A stretch of DNA of 64,000 nucleotides from CBDBCU01 sp965243185 (GCA_965243185.1 OZ251531.1:186001-250000); one strand, 5' to 3'; positions 8,085-17,462 are shown, counted from the stretch's first letter. Program-made: numbers and translations. Notes: generated from the sequence alone by a model not told the origin.

Positions 8085-9212
8085 TTAGACGCTGACCACG
8101 TCCGCCGCCCGGCCGGCCACCCGGTCAATGTACCATTCGGACATCTGCATCGGCCCGCCCTGTCCGCCGCGCCGGGTCATAATGATTTCCGACATAATGC
8201 TGACCGCCAACTCCTCCGGCTGCAAGCCGCCGATGTCCAAGCCGATGGGGGCGTGTACCTCTTTCAGCCGTTCCAGGGGGACGCCCTGCTGGAGCAGCCG
8301 CTGGTAAATCATCAGGTTTTTGCGCCGGCTGCCCATCAAGCCGATGTAGCGGGCGCGGGTAGTCAGCGCCGATTCCAGCGCCATATCGTCAAAGCGATGG
8401 CCCCGGGTGGCTACTACCACAAAGGTGTTGACATTGATGGACAAATGCTGCGCCCATTCGTCATAGCGGGTTACCACCGTCCGCTCGGCGTAGGGAAAGC
8501 GTTCCGGGTTGGCAAACTCCTCCCGGTCATCGACGATAAAGACCCGGTAGCCCAGCATATTCGCCAAATCCGCCGTAGCCTTGCCCACATGACCGCCGCC
8601 GACCACCGTCAAAGTGGGCGGCGTGGTAAAGCCCTCGACAAACACTTCCTCGCCGGCCGCCGTGGTAAAGCTGTCCGTTGCCCCCACATCAGCCACCCGG
8701 CGGGCGGCGGCGATAGCCTGCTCGTCCAGTTCCGGGCGGCCCAAAGCGCCGGCTACCGACCCGTCCAACCGCAGCAGCAGTTTAGCCCCGAAGTTGGCCG
8801 CCCCGGCCGGGGCCTTGACCACCGTCGCCAAGCCTACCGGCTCCCCACCCTCGTAAGCGTCAATGACTTGGCGGCCGATGCCCAGAAAATCCCCCGACTG
8901 GTAAAAGGGTTCCAAGTAGAAATACATCGTGCCGCCGCAGACCAGACCGTCCCGGGCGGCAATATCCTCGTTCAGGTAATAGTCCTTGAACTCCGGGCCG
9001 CCGCTGTTGCGGAGCATTTCCCGGGCCGCGAACCAGATGTCGCCCTCGACGCAGCCGCCGCCCAAAGTGCCGACGCCGCTGCCGTCTGGCCGTACCAGCA
9101 GCATCGAGCCGGATTTCTGCGGGGTCGAGCCTTTGGTGCGAACCACCGTAGCCAGTACGCAGGGCTGTTCCGCTTCCAGCAGTTTCACCGCTTCCTGTAT
9201 AACTTCCTTCAT
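8085..9212 (-). CDS. XdhC/CoxI family molybdenum hydroxylase maturation factor
   Basis: At 375 residues this has the two-domain XdhC layout. The N-terminal XdhC_CoxI part contains LATVVRTKGSTPQKSGSMLLV and GTLGGGCVEGDI. The C-terminal Rossmann domain (about 195-340) contains TVVGGGHVGKATADLA, then FIVDDREEFANPERFP and YIGLMGSRRKN. XdhC binds the molybdenum cofactor and helps its sulfuration and insertion into xanthine dehydrogenase or CO dehydrogenase. The start has GAGGTG 7 nt upstream. It is followed by the MocA-like gene, forming a two-gene maturation operon. Confidence 0.9.
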   Translation of the reverse strand: MKEVIQEAVKLLEAEQPCVLATVVRTKGSTPQKSGSMLLVRPDGSGVGTLGGGCVEGDIWFAAREMLRNSGGPEFKDYYLNEDIAARDGLVCGGTMYFYLEPFYQSGDFLGIGRQVIDAYEGGEPVGLATVVKAPAGAANFGAKLLLRLDGSVAGALGRPELDEQAIAAARRVADVGATDSFTTAAGEEVFVEGFTTPPTLTVVGGGHVGKATADLANMLGYRVFIVDDREEFANPERFPYAERTVVTRYDEWAQHLSINVNTFVVVATRGHRFDDMALESALTTRARYIGLMGSRRKNLMIYQRLLQQGVPLERLKEVHAPIGLDIGGLQPEELAVSIMSEIIMTRRGGQGGPMQMSEWYIDRVAGRAADVVSV

Positions 9213-9346
9213 TTGCCCGCACCTCTAAACCGCTTGCCGTTTCAGCTATAGTTAGATTACCAGATTTTGGCGGAATTGACAAAGGGGGCAATGCCGGGCG
9301 ATCGCATATATCTTGCCGCCGTAGGGAGCGGTTGCCCTAATCTGCC

Positions 9347-10422
9347 GATAGCGTTGCATTTTAGGTGGTTTGGTTGAGCAAGCCCCGGGTTTGCAGCAAA
9401 GCCAGCAGGTTATGCTCTGACCAGACCGTCCCCAATCGCTCCCGCCGGCGCAACTCCCGATTGTAGCGTTCCAGGCGGGAAGTAGTCCGGTAGGCAACCT
9501 CTCCCGTAGTCCAATACTGCCGGCCGGCGGTCAATGCCTTGTCCAGCCAGTAAGCGGCGGCGCCCTCGGTCAACTCCATTATTTGACGGGCATAGCTCTG
9601 GGCCGCCGCCGCGCTGTCAGTCAACAGCAGTTGCCGGGCGGCGGCCAAGCCGGCCTTCCCGATATTCCGTCCATATTCCCGCAGCAGGTGAAAGATACAC
9701 AGCTGATGCGGCGCCGCCCGGCCGTACACCCACTGGATGCCGGCCGCAATGGCCCGGTCGCCGTCGCTGACCAGATGTCGGGGTGGCGCGGCTCCGGACT
9801 GCTCGGCCAACTCCAGGGCCGCCGCCCAAGGCCCGAAAGTCGCCAAGACCGCCCCGGTTTCGTCCCGGATTACCTTCAATTCCTGAGGGCCCTGCCGGGT
9901 GCGCGTCCATAAACCATCCAGTTCCCACACTGCCCCCGGCAACCGGGGCCGGGTCAAGGCCAACCGCCGCAGCCAGCGACACAAGGTGCTTTTGACACAA
10001 CCCACCCACTGCCCCGCTTGGGCGTAACTCAAACCCTGGGCCGCCAGGCTCAAAGCCCGGTCCCGAGTTTTTTTGAGAACCGTTGGTAACGAACCTCCGG
10101 CCCCAGCAGCGCCGCGCCGCCCGCCAGTTGGCGACATTGCCCACAACGAAACACCGGAACCGCTATCCGGATGGGCCCATAGGACGTGACAATGGTGCGC
10201 TCATAGCGATGGTGGCGGTGCATCGCCAGAGCGCACTGAGCACATCGGGGCTGATAATGATCCAGGGCTTGTTGCAGCTTCGCCTGCAACTGGAGCGGAA
10301 TTTCCTGCTCCAGTTGGGTCTCCAAATCGTCCAGCAATCCCATGACAGCGCACCTCCCGTCAACCAGCAAGGCCGGCCTTTTCCCCATTCTACAACTAAA
10401 CCACCTAAATCGGAACGCTATC
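9347..10422 (-). mobile_element. complete insertion sequence (ISKra4/ISLre2-like) with 9-bp target duplication
   Basis: The 1,076-bp element has terminal inverted repeats starting GATAGCGTT, continuing imperfectly to TTTAGGTGGTTT on both ends (about 28 bp). The flanking direct repeat TAATCTGCC occurs at 9338-9346 and 10423-10431, a perfect 9-bp target duplication, so insertion is fairly recent. It encodes one transposase in two overlapping frames. The right end lies 51 bp upstream of the MFS gene start and may have altered that promoter. Family assignment is from transposase appearance only. Confidence 0.85.
9361..10343 (-). CDS. IS transposase made by -1 frameshift
   Basis: The first frame starts at ATG 10343 (GGGAGGTG upstream) and stops at 10050. 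The second frame runs to 9361. On the minus strand they join at A-AAA-AAA-C (T run at 10068-10074), a classic -1 slippery site. Slippage turns SKKLGTG into KKTRDRALSLAAQG. The first part has a Cys-pair zinc finger (CAQC...FRCGQC). The second has an HTH (YAQAGQWVGCVKSTLCRWL) and a DDE core: WELDGLW, VSDGDRAI with HQLCIFHLLRE, then SRLERYNRELRRRERLG holding the last Glu. The joined product is about 325 residues and looks intact. Confidence 0.8.
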
Positions 10423-10461
10423 TAATCTGCCATCCCGATATTTTCCTGCCCCGCAACCTGT

Positions 10462-10467
10462 TATACT
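10462..10467 (+). promoter_or_regulatory. -10 box giving a leaderless MFS transcript
   Basis: TATACT is separated from the GTG start at 10474 by 6 nt and no ribosome site exists. Transcription would begin at about the start codon itself. Confidence 0.55.
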
Positions 10468-10473
10468 GCCCTC

Positions 10474-11844
10474 GTGTCAAAATCAGCGGCTTGGCAGGAT
10501 TTATTGCGGCGTCCGCCCCGGATTTTCTACGGGTGGTGGATTGTCTTGGTCAGCTTGATTGCCGACGGCATCAAGCAGGGCAGTTTTAACCGGGGCTTTA
10601 CCGTCTATATCATCCCCATTCAGAACGATTTGGGGTTGAGCGCCGCCGCCATCGGCTGGGCGGACACCTTGGGTCGGCTGATGGGCGGCATCCAGGGGCC
10701 CATTGTCGGCTACCTTACGGACCGCTACGGCCCGGGAGTTATGCTGGCTTTCGGCGGCATCCTCTCCGGCCTCGGCTTTATCCTGCTCTCCCTCACCGAA
10801 AACTATTTCTTTTTCCTATTGGTCTTTGTCGGGCTGATGTCCGTCGGCTTTCGCTCCGGCTACAACAACGCCTCCATTGCGGCGGTGAACAACTGGTTCC
10901 GCCGCCGCCGCGGCTTGGCGATGTCCATCGTATCGATGGGTCACGGCTTGGGCGGCACCATCGCCCCCATCGCCGGGCTGATGGTGCTGGCTTTTGGCTG
11001 GCGGCCGGCGGTGCTGATTTCCGGCATCGTCATCATCATCCTGATTGTCCCCCTGTCTCTGCTGGTGCGGCGGTCGCCGGAAAGTATGGGACTGCTGCCG
11101 GATGGCGAACAGCCGGACGGCGCAAGCCCGGCCGCCGCCGCCAACCACCCGGGACGCCGCGCCCGTTCCCCCCGGCCCGGCTTGGAAACCGACTTTACCG
11201 CCCGGGAAGCGATGCGGACACCCTCTTACTGGATGGTAGTCTTGGCCGCCGGCTTGCGGAACACCGCCCACTCCGGCCTCTCTTTCCTGCTGGCGCCGCT
11301 GATGGTCTGGTTCCTGCAAGAGGGCGGCCGGGAGCAGACTGAAAGCCTGCGGATTGCCGCCCAATTCGTGGGACTGGTGGCGGTAGGCGTGGTACTATTC
11401 AATCCCCTGGTCGGCTGGCTGGGCGACCGCTTTCCCCGCAAACTGCTGTGCGCCGTTTGTATGCTTTCCGGCTCCCTTGCCCTGGCATTTCTGGTCAACT
11501 CCAATGGCAACCTGTGGCAACTGGCGGCCTTTGCCCTGCTGCTGGCTCTGTCGGAAAGCGCCAATTCCCTGAATTGGGCTATTATGGGGGAGTTTTTCGG
11601 CCGCCGTAGCTTTGCCACTCTGCGCGGCTGGCAGCACCTGCCCGACCAGCTGATGTCGATGTGGACGGCGGTGTGGATGGGGTTGATTTTCGACCACACC
11701 GGCAGCTACTTTTGGGCCTTGTTCCCGCTGATGGCGCTATTGGGCTTGGCGGGCTTGACCTATCTTATCCTGCCGCGCCCCCGCCTACCGGCCCGCCTGC
11801 GGGAACGGGCCGAACGGCGGGCGGCGGTGCGGCGGTCGGGTTAG
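10474..11844 (+). CDS. MFS transporter
   Basis: The protein has 456 residues starting at GTG 10474, with about 12 hydrophobic segments. The opening RIFYGWWIVLVSLIADGI and the loop GYLTDRYGPG after TM2 are typical of the monocarboxylate/oxalate-formate antiporter-like MFS branch. A hydrophilic central loop of about 40 residues (after SPESMGLLPDGEQ) splits the two halves. The second half repeats the motif as GWLGDRFPRK. The substrate is probably a small organic anion. It ends with a 4-bp tail-to-tail overlap with the aminotransferase gene, so the two are convergent. Confidence 0.88.
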   Translation: MSKSAAWQDLLRRPPRIFYGWWIVLVSLIADGIKQGSFNRGFTVYIIPIQNDLGLSAAAIGWADTLGRLMGGIQGPIVGYLTDRYGPGVMLAFGGILSGLGFILLSLTENYFFFLLVFVGLMSVGFRSGYNNASIAAVNNWFRRRRGLAMSIVSMGHGLGGTIAPIAGLMVLAFGWRPAVLISGIVIIILIVPLSLLVRRSPESMGLLPDGEQPDGASPAAAANHPGRRARSPRPGLETDFTAREAMRTPSYWMVVLAAGLRNTAHSGLSFLLAPLMVWFLQEGGREQTESLRIAAQFVGLVAVGVVLFNPLVGWLGDRFPRKLLCAVCMLSGSLALAFLVNSNGNLWQLAAFALLLALSESANSLNWAIMGEFFGRRSFATLRGWQHLPDQLMSMWTAVWMGLIFDHTGSYFWALFPLMALLGLAGLTYLILPRPRLPARLRERAERRAAVRRSG

Positions 11845-13031
11845 CCGCCGCCCCCATACCGCCCCGCCGCCCCCGCTAAACCCTCCAACGCTCCCGCCAA
11901 TACCCAATCCTCGACACAGTAAGACAGGCGAAAATGTCCCGGAACGCCAAAACCGCGGCCCGGCACCGCCAGCACCTGCCACTCCTGCAAAGCGTCCACA
12001 AAGGCGGCATCATCGGCCAACGGCGACTGGGGAAACAGGTAAAAAGCCCCCTGCGGTTTCACCACCGCATAGCCCAACTCGGTCAGCCCGGCGTACAGAA
12101 AATCCCGCTTGCGCTGATATTCAGCCACATCCACGCTGGCATCCTGCAACGCCCGTATCAAATGCTGCATCAACGCCGGGGCGTTGACAAAGCCCAAAGT
12201 CCGGGTGCAGAAAATCAGCCCGTCCACCAACTCCCCCTTGCCCGGATAGGCCGGGTGTACCGCAATGTAGCCAATCCGCTCCCCCGGCAAGCCCAAATCC
12301 TTGGCGTGGGAATTGACTACGATAGTGCGGTCATAGTGGGGAAAAATTTGCGGATAAGTCAAGCCGTCATAAATCAGCCGCCGGTACGGTTCGTCGCTGA
12401 TGATGTAGATTTCGGTATTCAACTCCGACTGCTTGCGGCGCAGCAGTTCCGCCAGTTCCCGGATTTCCCCGGCGGTATAAACCACCCCGGAGGGATTGTT
12501 TGGCGAATTGATAATCAGTCCCCGGGTGCGCGGCGTAATGGCGGCGGCGATGGCGTCCCAATCCAGCCGAAAGTCGGCGGTAGTCGGCGCAATGACCGCC
12601 TGGCCGTTGTGATTAGCCACATAATAGACATACTCCCCGAAGTAGGGCGCCAGGATAATCACCTCATCCCCCGGATTCAGGGTAGCCCCCAGTACCACAT
12701 TGATGGCGCCGGCGGCCCCGCAGCTCATCACAATATCGCCGCCGGCAAAGGGCAAGCCGGTTTCCCCCCGCAGCGTCGCCGCCACGGCGGCCCGGGTCTC
12801 CGGATAGCCGGCGTTGGGCATATAGCGGTGCATTCCCGGCGCGGGATTGGCGGCCAGTCGCCGCAGTTCGGCATTAAACTGCTCCGGCGGCTCCATAATG
12901 GGATTGCCCAAGGACAAGTCAAAAACCTTATCCGCCTCATATTGGGCTTTCAGGGCGATGCCGGCCTCGAACATTCGGCGGATCCAGCTGCCCTGCTCCA
13001 TGGCTTGGCGGATGTGGTGGGAAATGGTCAT
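11841..13031 (-). CDS. PLP-dependent class I/II aminotransferase
   Basis: ATG 13031 (MTISHHIRQAMEQG) gives 396 residues, normal for class I aminotransferases. A longer frame to 13187 adds a low-complexity stretch and is rejected. Motifs include FDLSLGNPIMEPP near the N-terminus and MSCGAAGAINVVL. The cofactor-binding segment INSPNNPSGVVYT and the Schiff-base lysine in NSHAKDLGLPGERIGY follow, and RLSYC lies near the end. It transfers an amino group between an amino acid and a 2-oxoacid using pyridoxal phosphate. The substrate is not clear. It converges on the MFS transporter. Confidence 0.92.
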   Translation of the reverse strand: MTISHHIRQAMEQGSWIRRMFEAGIALKAQYEADKVFDLSLGNPIMEPPEQFNAELRRLAANPAPGMHRYMPNAGYPETRAAVAATLRGETGLPFAGGDIVMSCGAAGAINVVLGATLNPGDEVIILAPYFGEYVYYVANHNGQAVIAPTTADFRLDWDAIAAAITPRTRGLIINSPNNPSGVVYTAGEIRELAELLRRKQSELNTEIYIISDEPYRRLIYDGLTYPQIFPHYDRTIVVNSHAKDLGLPGERIGYIAVHPAYPGKGELVDGLIFCTRTLGFVNAPALMQHLIRALQDASVDVAEYQRKRDFLYAGLTELGYAVVKPQGAFYLFPQSPLADDAAFVDALQEWQVLAVPGRGFGVPGHFRLSYCVEDWVLAGALEGLAGAAGRYGGGG

Positions 13032-13138
13032 ATTGCCTGCTCCCGGTTGGCGGCGTTGTTGCGGCCGCGATGGCTTGGCCGCTAATGATAGCGGCGATGG
13101 GGGGTTTTGGCAAAAGGGGGATAAGACCCGCCCCCCGA

Positions 13139-13468
13139 TTACTTGGCCGGCAGGGTCTGCACAAAATCCACCGCTTGGCCCACCCATTCTTGCAAAGCGG
13201 CGGCGGTGGCAAAGCCGGCCGGCTGTACCACTACAAAGCCGCGGAGGGGGCGGCCGGTGAAGTCCATCACCCCGGCATAAGGTTGGGCCAGGGCGGCGTC
13301 ATACTGGGCGGGGCCGACGCGGAGCATCAAGCGATTCTGATCCACGCCGCAGCACATATTGCCGTGGAGCATAAAGACGAGGCCGCCGAACATCCGCCTT
13401 TCCGACACTCCCGCCACCGCCGTCAGAGCTTGACGCACCCGAACCGCCGTTATTTCATCGTAAGCCAC
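13139..13468 (-). CDS. TfoX N-terminal domain protein
   Basis: This 109-residue protein matches the stand-alone TfoX_N domain: RRMFGGLVFMLHGNMCCGV near residue 25, LMLRVGPAQYD, and MGVMDF-like GVMDFTGRPLRGFVVV. In gamma-proteobacteria the domain belongs to competence regulators. Free-standing copies are widespread with unclear function. It lies upstream of the aminotransferase on the same strand, separated by about 107 bp. Confidence 0.85.
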   Translation of the reverse strand: MAYDEITAVRVRQALTAVAGVSERRMFGGLVFMLHGNMCCGVDQNRLMLRVGPAQYDAALAQPYAGVMDFTGRPLRGFVVVQPAGFATAAALQEWVGQAVDFVQTLPAK

Positions 13469-13651
13469 AGTCGGAACCTCGACTTTGAGGATTTTGCGGG
13501 ATTTTGGCGGTTAGTTGGGGGGATTTGCCTAGCGGTCGGGGTTTGTGTTATGTTATATTACATAAAAGATGGCGGGCGGCGTCAACCCGTACCGGCCCAT
13601 TGTCGCTAAATCGGACGCCCCGGCGCGGCGTCCGCAAAAGGAGTAGGAGCT

Positions 13652-13957
13652 ATGGCAGATAACGGATTGGACAAATTCATTACCGGCTTGCTGGCTGGGG
13701 CCTTGGTCGGCACCGCCATCGGTATGCTGATGGCGCCCAAGCCCGGCAACGAGGCCCGGCAGATTGTCCGGGAACGCGGCCGGGAGTATCTGGGGACGGC
13801 CCGGGAGCGCGGCCGGGAATACCTCGGCACGGCCCGGGAGCAGGCCGGCGGCTACATCGACTCGGCCCGGGAGCGGGTGCGGAACATCCGCCGCCACAAC
13901 GGGCCGGGCGAACTCGACGATGAGGGCATCCCGACCCAGGTGATTGAGGCGGAGTAG
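13652..13957 (+). CDS. YtxH-domain small membrane protein
   Basis: AAAAGGAGTAGGAG gives a strong start at 13652. The 101-residue protein has one N-terminal membrane segment (FITGLLAGALVGTAIGMLMAP), followed by KPGNEARQ, the YtxH pattern. A charged helix then holds 11-residue repeats (RERGREYLGTA twice, then a variant), which should form a long amphipathic or coiled helix. YtxH proteins are stress-related in Bacillus, with unknown mechanism. It is a single-gene unit with its own terminator. Confidence 0.85.
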   Translation: MADNGLDKFITGLLAGALVGTAIGMLMAPKPGNEARQIVRERGREYLGTARERGREYLGTAREQAGGYIDSARERVRNIRRHNGPGELDDEGIPTQVIEAE

Positions 13958-14001
13958 AGTCCGTTTCATTGGTCGGTTCAGGCCGGCTATGGTGGTTTTC
14001 G

Positions 14002-14036
14002 ACCCGGAGGCGCGGCGACGCGGCTCCGGGTTTTTT
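14002..14036 (+). terminator. rho-independent terminator after the YtxH gene
   Basis: ACCCGGAG pairs with CTCCGGGT across a GC-rich loop, followed by a run of T to ATTTTTT-like TTTTTTAT. Confidence 0.8.
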
Positions 14037-14064
14037 ATGCGATGCCGGGATGTTTGGTTGGGGA

Positions 14065-14865
14065 TTAAAGGTTAAGGCGCTGTACCAATTCCTCGGCGGT
14101 TACTATGGCCCCGCTCAGCCCTTGGGCGTCTTGACCGGCCAGAAACACCGCCGCCTGCACCATCGCCGCCGGAGTTGCCCAAGTCGAAAAATCCGCCGCC
14201 GGGCGTTGGGCTTGAAAGCCTTCGGTCAACACCGGGCGGAGGGGTTTGAGGCAGTTGACTGCGATATTGTGGGGGCCGAGTTCGGCGGACAAGCCCCAAG
14301 TCAGCCGCTCCACTCCCGCCTTGGCTACCCCGTACGCCTGTCCCATCATTTCCACCCCAGCGGCGGCGTCAGCGTTCAGCGTCGAGGAAAAAATGTTGCC
14401 GGCGGCGTGGGACGACAAGTTGATAATGCTGCCGCCGCCCTGTTCGACCATTAAGGGGGCGACGGCGCGGCAGCCGATATAAGTGGCGCGGAGGTTGATG
14501 TCCATAACCAGGTCCCATTCTTTGAGGGTGGATTCGAGGAAAGGGCGGTAAGTCCCGACCCCGGCATTGTTGACCAAGATGTCGATGTCGCCGAAGGAGT
14601 CGAGGGTTTGCTGGGTCATAGCGTAGATGCTTTGTTCGTCGCGGACATTGCAGGGGATGGGGAGGGCTTGACCGCCTTGGGCTTTGATTTCGGCGGCGGT
14701 GGCGTAAATTGTTCCCGGCGCATTGTCCCGCTCCGTTTCGGACCGGGCGGCCACTACTACCGCCGCCCCGGCCGCGGCCAATCCTAAAGCGATGGCTTTG
14801 CCGATGCCGCGGCTGGAGCCGGTTACGATGGCGACTTTGTTGTCGAGTTGGTTTTCCAAAATCAT
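14065..14865 (-). CDS. SDR family oxidoreductase
   Basis: A classical short-chain dehydrogenase/reductase of 266 residues. The NAD(P)-binding TGSSRGIG lies near residue 15, VNNAGVG near 95, and the catalytic serine in IINLSSHA. The expected Tyr-x3-Lys is YGVAKAG. An unusual 10-residue insertion precedes the Tyr (after SSTLNADAAAG). The C-terminus (SGAIVTAEELVQRL) lacks the usual DGG ending. Substrate unknown. It begins 6 bp after the stop of the upstream NmrA-like gene, so they form an operon. Confidence 0.88.
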   Translation of the reverse strand: MILENQLDNKVAIVTGSSRGIGKAIALGLAAAGAAVVVAARSETERDNAPGTIYATAAEIKAQGGQALPIPCNVRDEQSIYAMTQQTLDSFGDIDILVNNAGVGTYRPFLESTLKEWDLVMDINLRATYIGCRAVAPLMVEQGGGSIINLSSHAAGNIFSSTLNADAAAGVEMMGQAYGVAKAGVERLTWGLSAELGPHNIAVNCLKPLRPVLTEGFQAQRPAADFSTWATPAAMVQAAVFLAGQDAQGLSGAIVTAEELVQRLNL

Positions 14866-14871
14866 CCGGAT

Positions 14872-15834
14872 TCACCGCCCCCGATAGTGCCGCCCCAACT
14901 CCGAGGCATACACCTTCCCCAGCTCACTGCCGTTTTCCGCCAGCCACGCGCTCAGCCGGGTCGGGCATTGCGGCGGGTCGGCGGAAGTGAGCAGGTTGGC
15001 GGCGAGGCCGGCGATTTCCTCTTTAGTCAGCGCCACATCCCGCACCAGCAGCCCCAACAGCCGCGCCAGCAGCAAAACCCATCCCGGCGGCAGATGGATA
15101 ATCCGGGCGGGGCGGCCGATATTGCCGGCGAGCAAGCGCACCAGTTCATCAAAGGTATAAGTTTCCGGGCCGACGGCGTCCGTTACTGCATTATCCGTTC
15201 CCGGCCCGGCCGCCACGGCCAAGGCCGCCAAATCCGCTACATAGACCGGCTGCGCTTGGTACTGCCCATCCCCGGCCACGGCAAAAGCCGGAAAGCGGCG
15301 CAGCAGCCAGGCGATATTATTCAGCAGAATATCCCCCGCGCCAAAGACCAGGGCCGGGCGGATAATGGCGTGGGAGATGCCGGTTTCTTGCAATGCCTGC
15401 TCGACCAGTCCCTTGCCCCGAAAATAGGGCAGCGGCGAATGGGCGTCGGGATTAGTGATGCTGAGGTGGACCAGCCGCCGCACTCCGGCCGCCGCGGCCG
15501 CTTGGAACAGGATGCGGGAATTAGCCACTGCCCGGTCAAAAGTAATGTCCCCGGCGTCAAACCGCACCCAATAGGTATTGTAGAGGGTATCCGCCCCCCG
15601 CAGATTTTCCGTCAGCAGTTCCGGCCGGTCAAAGTTAAAGGGCAACGCCGCCACCTGCCCGTCAAAGGGATCCGCCGCCGCAATAGCCGCCGCCGGCCGC
15701 CCGGTGAGGGTGCGAACCGGCCGCCGCCCGGCGGCCAGCAGCTGCCGGGCAATATAACGCCCGGTATAGCCAAAGGCGCCGGTAACGACATCAAACCCGT
15801 CGGCCGGGGAATGGTCCGCATTGGCATTAGTCAT
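14872..15834 (-). CDS. NAD(P)-binding NmrA/atypical-SDR protein
   Basis: The start ATG 15834 (MTNANADH) is preferred over 15885. A TACAAT box lies 10 nt before it and no ribosome site is visible, suggesting a near-leaderless message. The 320-residue protein has the atypical-SDR start TGAFGYTGRYIARQLL, a GADTLYNTYWVRF region, LVHLSITNPD and RPALVFG. These resemble NADH-ubiquinone oxidoreductase accessory/NmrA-type proteins such as the NDUFA9 group. It probably binds NAD(P) and may reduce or sense a small molecule. Operon with the downstream SDR gene. Confidence 0.85.
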   Translation of the reverse strand: MTNANADHSPADGFDVVTGAFGYTGRYIARQLLAAGRRPVRTLTGRPAAAIAAADPFDGQVAALPFNFDRPELLTENLRGADTLYNTYWVRFDAGDITFDRAVANSRILFQAAAAAGVRRLVHLSITNPDAHSPLPYFRGKGLVEQALQETGISHAIIRPALVFGAGDILLNNIAWLLRRFPAFAVAGDGQYQAQPVYVADLAALAVAAGPGTDNAVTDAVGPETYTFDELVRLLAGNIGRPARIIHLPPGWVLLLARLLGLLVRDVALTKEEIAGLAANLLTSADPPQCPTRLSAWLAENGSELGKVYASELGRHYRGR

Positions 15835-15844
15835 AGCGGGATGG

Positions 15845-15850
15845 ATTGTA
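15845..15850 (-). promoter_or_regulatory. -10 box giving a near-leaderless transcript
   Basis: TACAAT on the minus strand ends 10 nt before the ATG at 15834. No Shine-Dalgarno sequence is present. Confidence 0.45.
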
Positions 15851-15891
15851 GGGGAAAAGGGGGCGGCGGGGCAAGGGGGCGGCAACGCCGC

Positions 15892-16377
15892 TTAACTGGG
15901 GTCGGGGTCAGCAGGGTCGGGTTCGGCGATGGCGTGGGGGTCGTTCAAGATGAATAGTCGGCGGCTGGGTTGCCAGGCTTGGTCGGGCGGGGGCTGGAAG
16001 TAGTAATGCTGGAAGTCTTTGTTGGTGTATTCGTCGAGGAGAGTCCAGCCGGCGGCGATTAGGGCGGCGGATGCTTTTTCCAAGGCGGGTTCGCTGGTGG
16101 CGTCGGGGGAGTAGGGCTGTCCGTTGCGGTGTCCGTTGCGGGTGGGGTCGTCCGGTTCATCTGGGTAGGCGGCTGCCGGGTCGGCGGGGCCGGCATCGTG
16201 GCTTTGGTAGATTTCCAGGACGGCGTCGGGCAAGGGAGTTGGCTGGGCCGGATCGGTTTGCGGCGGGTGGGCGCGATAGACACAGCGGGCGGTGATGCGG
16301 TCGATGGGGGCGGAGCCGTCCCATTGAAAGATGAATTCCGGCAGCGGGGGTATCCGGTCGTAGATGCGCGGCGGCAT
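15892..16377 (-). CDS. hypothetical soluble protein
   Basis: A 161-codon ORF with CAGGAG 11 nt before its ATG. The protein has an N-terminal beta-like part (EFIFQWDGSAPIDRITARCVYRA). A proline- and aspartate-rich middle (about 40-100) leads to a C-terminal segment (AGWTLLDEYTNKDFQHYYFQ). It has no signal peptide or membrane segment. No family is recognised. The low-complexity middle could be a flexible linker between two small domains. Confidence 0.6.
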   Translation of the reverse strand: MPPRIYDRIPPLPEFIFQWDGSAPIDRITARCVYRAHPPQTDPAQPTPLPDAVLEIYQSHDAGPADPAAAYPDEPDDPTRNGHRNGQPYSPDATSEPALEKASAALIAAGWTLLDEYTNKDFQHYYFQPPPDQAWQPSRRLFILNDPHAIAEPDPADPDPS

Positions 16378-16508
16378 AGGTTGGGCGCTCCTGGGTGATG
16401 ATGGTGGTTGGGCGGCCTTTAGGTAGCGGATTATAGCCGGTTGGGGGTGGGGGCGGCAAAGGCAATCGCAAGAAGCTGCCCTTGCCTATAGCTGAGCCGC
16501 GAGATCTA

Positions 16509-17360
16509 TTACCAATCCCTGAAACTGGTAATGAACTTGCGTCCGGCCTCCCCGTGTTCGGCGAGGGCGTAGGAGCATACATGGCTGACGACCAAAAACT
16601 CCCGTATTCGGTTCCGAACAACTAACGCCTCGCCATCGGTAAGACAGGACGATCCTTCTTGCTCCCGATAGCGCACATACCAACGGTTGTGTCCGTCAGC
16701 GCGGCTTTCCAGCAGCTCATAGTAGTCCCCATCTTGCATGATTTCCAACCATATTTGGGCCGACGTGGACACAGGAATGGAAAGTTGTCCTCCGTCAAAA
16801 TTTACGTATACGAAGCCATTAGCATCCCAACCGGGATCGCGGAAATCGTAAGTGTTGTAGCCCGATTCGTAGGTCGTTTCGGAAATCCAATCTACCGGAA
16901 CCTGAACTTCAAAGCGATAATCGGAGTTTCGGTAAGTCCGGTACCACACCGACGGTACCGGCGTGGGGGTCGGCCAAGGGGTGGCGGTGGGCCGCGGCGT
17001 TGGCGTAGGGGTTGGAGCCGGCGTAAGGGTTGGCGTGGGATAGGGAGTATAGGTTGGGTAGGGTGTGGCGGTGGGAACCGTGGTGGGAGTGGGATAGGGA
17101 GTATAAGTCGGCCGCGGCGTGTGGGTCGGATGGGGCGTAACCGTGGGCCGGGGCGTGGCCGTGGGATAAGGCGTGTTGGTGGGGTAAGCGGTGGGGGTCG
17201 GGATGGCGGCGACCCGGGCCGTAACGGTAGCCGGGATGTCCGGGGTAGCAGTGGGGATAGGGGTTACCGTGGGGATGGGGGTGGGCGGCGGGGCGGCGCA
17301 GGCCAAGGCCGCCAAGGCCAGCAGCAGCAAAAGGGGTACCGTGTTGAGCAAGGTTTTCAT
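16509..17360 (-). CDS. Pro-Thr-repeat lipoprotein, copy 1
   Basis: This 283-residue protein has a lipoprotein-like signal (MKTLLNTVPLLLLLALAALAC, lipid-modified Cys near 21). A rod of about 120 residues made of P-T-x and TPYPT/TATP repeats follows, then a C-terminal globular domain of about 145 residues. That domain (YRTYRNSDYRFEVQVPVDWI) resembles PsbP-like beta domains that start with a substrate-binding strand. Pro-Thr rods are frequent spacers in Chloroflexota cell-surface proteins. It is paralogous to the next gene: signal and rod are nearly the same, but the C-terminal domains have diverged. GAGAG precedes the ATG. Confidence 0.8.
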   Translation of the reverse strand: MKTLLNTVPLLLLLALAALACAAPPPTPIPTVTPIPTATPDIPATVTARVAAIPTPTAYPTNTPYPTATPRPTVTPHPTHTPRPTYTPYPTPTTVPTATPYPTYTPYPTPTLTPAPTPTPTPRPTATPWPTPTPVPSVWYRTYRNSDYRFEVQVPVDWISETTYESGYNTYDFRDPGWDANGFVYVNFDGGQLSIPVSTSAQIWLEIMQDGDYYELLESRADGHNRWYVRYREQEGSSCLTDGEALVVRNRIREFLVVSHVCSYALAEHGEAGRKFITSFRDW

Positions 17361-17462
17361 TAAGAACTCTCTCTCGATGGATGGGCCGGCGCGGCGGTTT
17401 CACGCCGGGGGCAAGGGCAACCCCTAGGGCTTGCCCATCCCCCCGTTCACCGGGCGGTTTGA

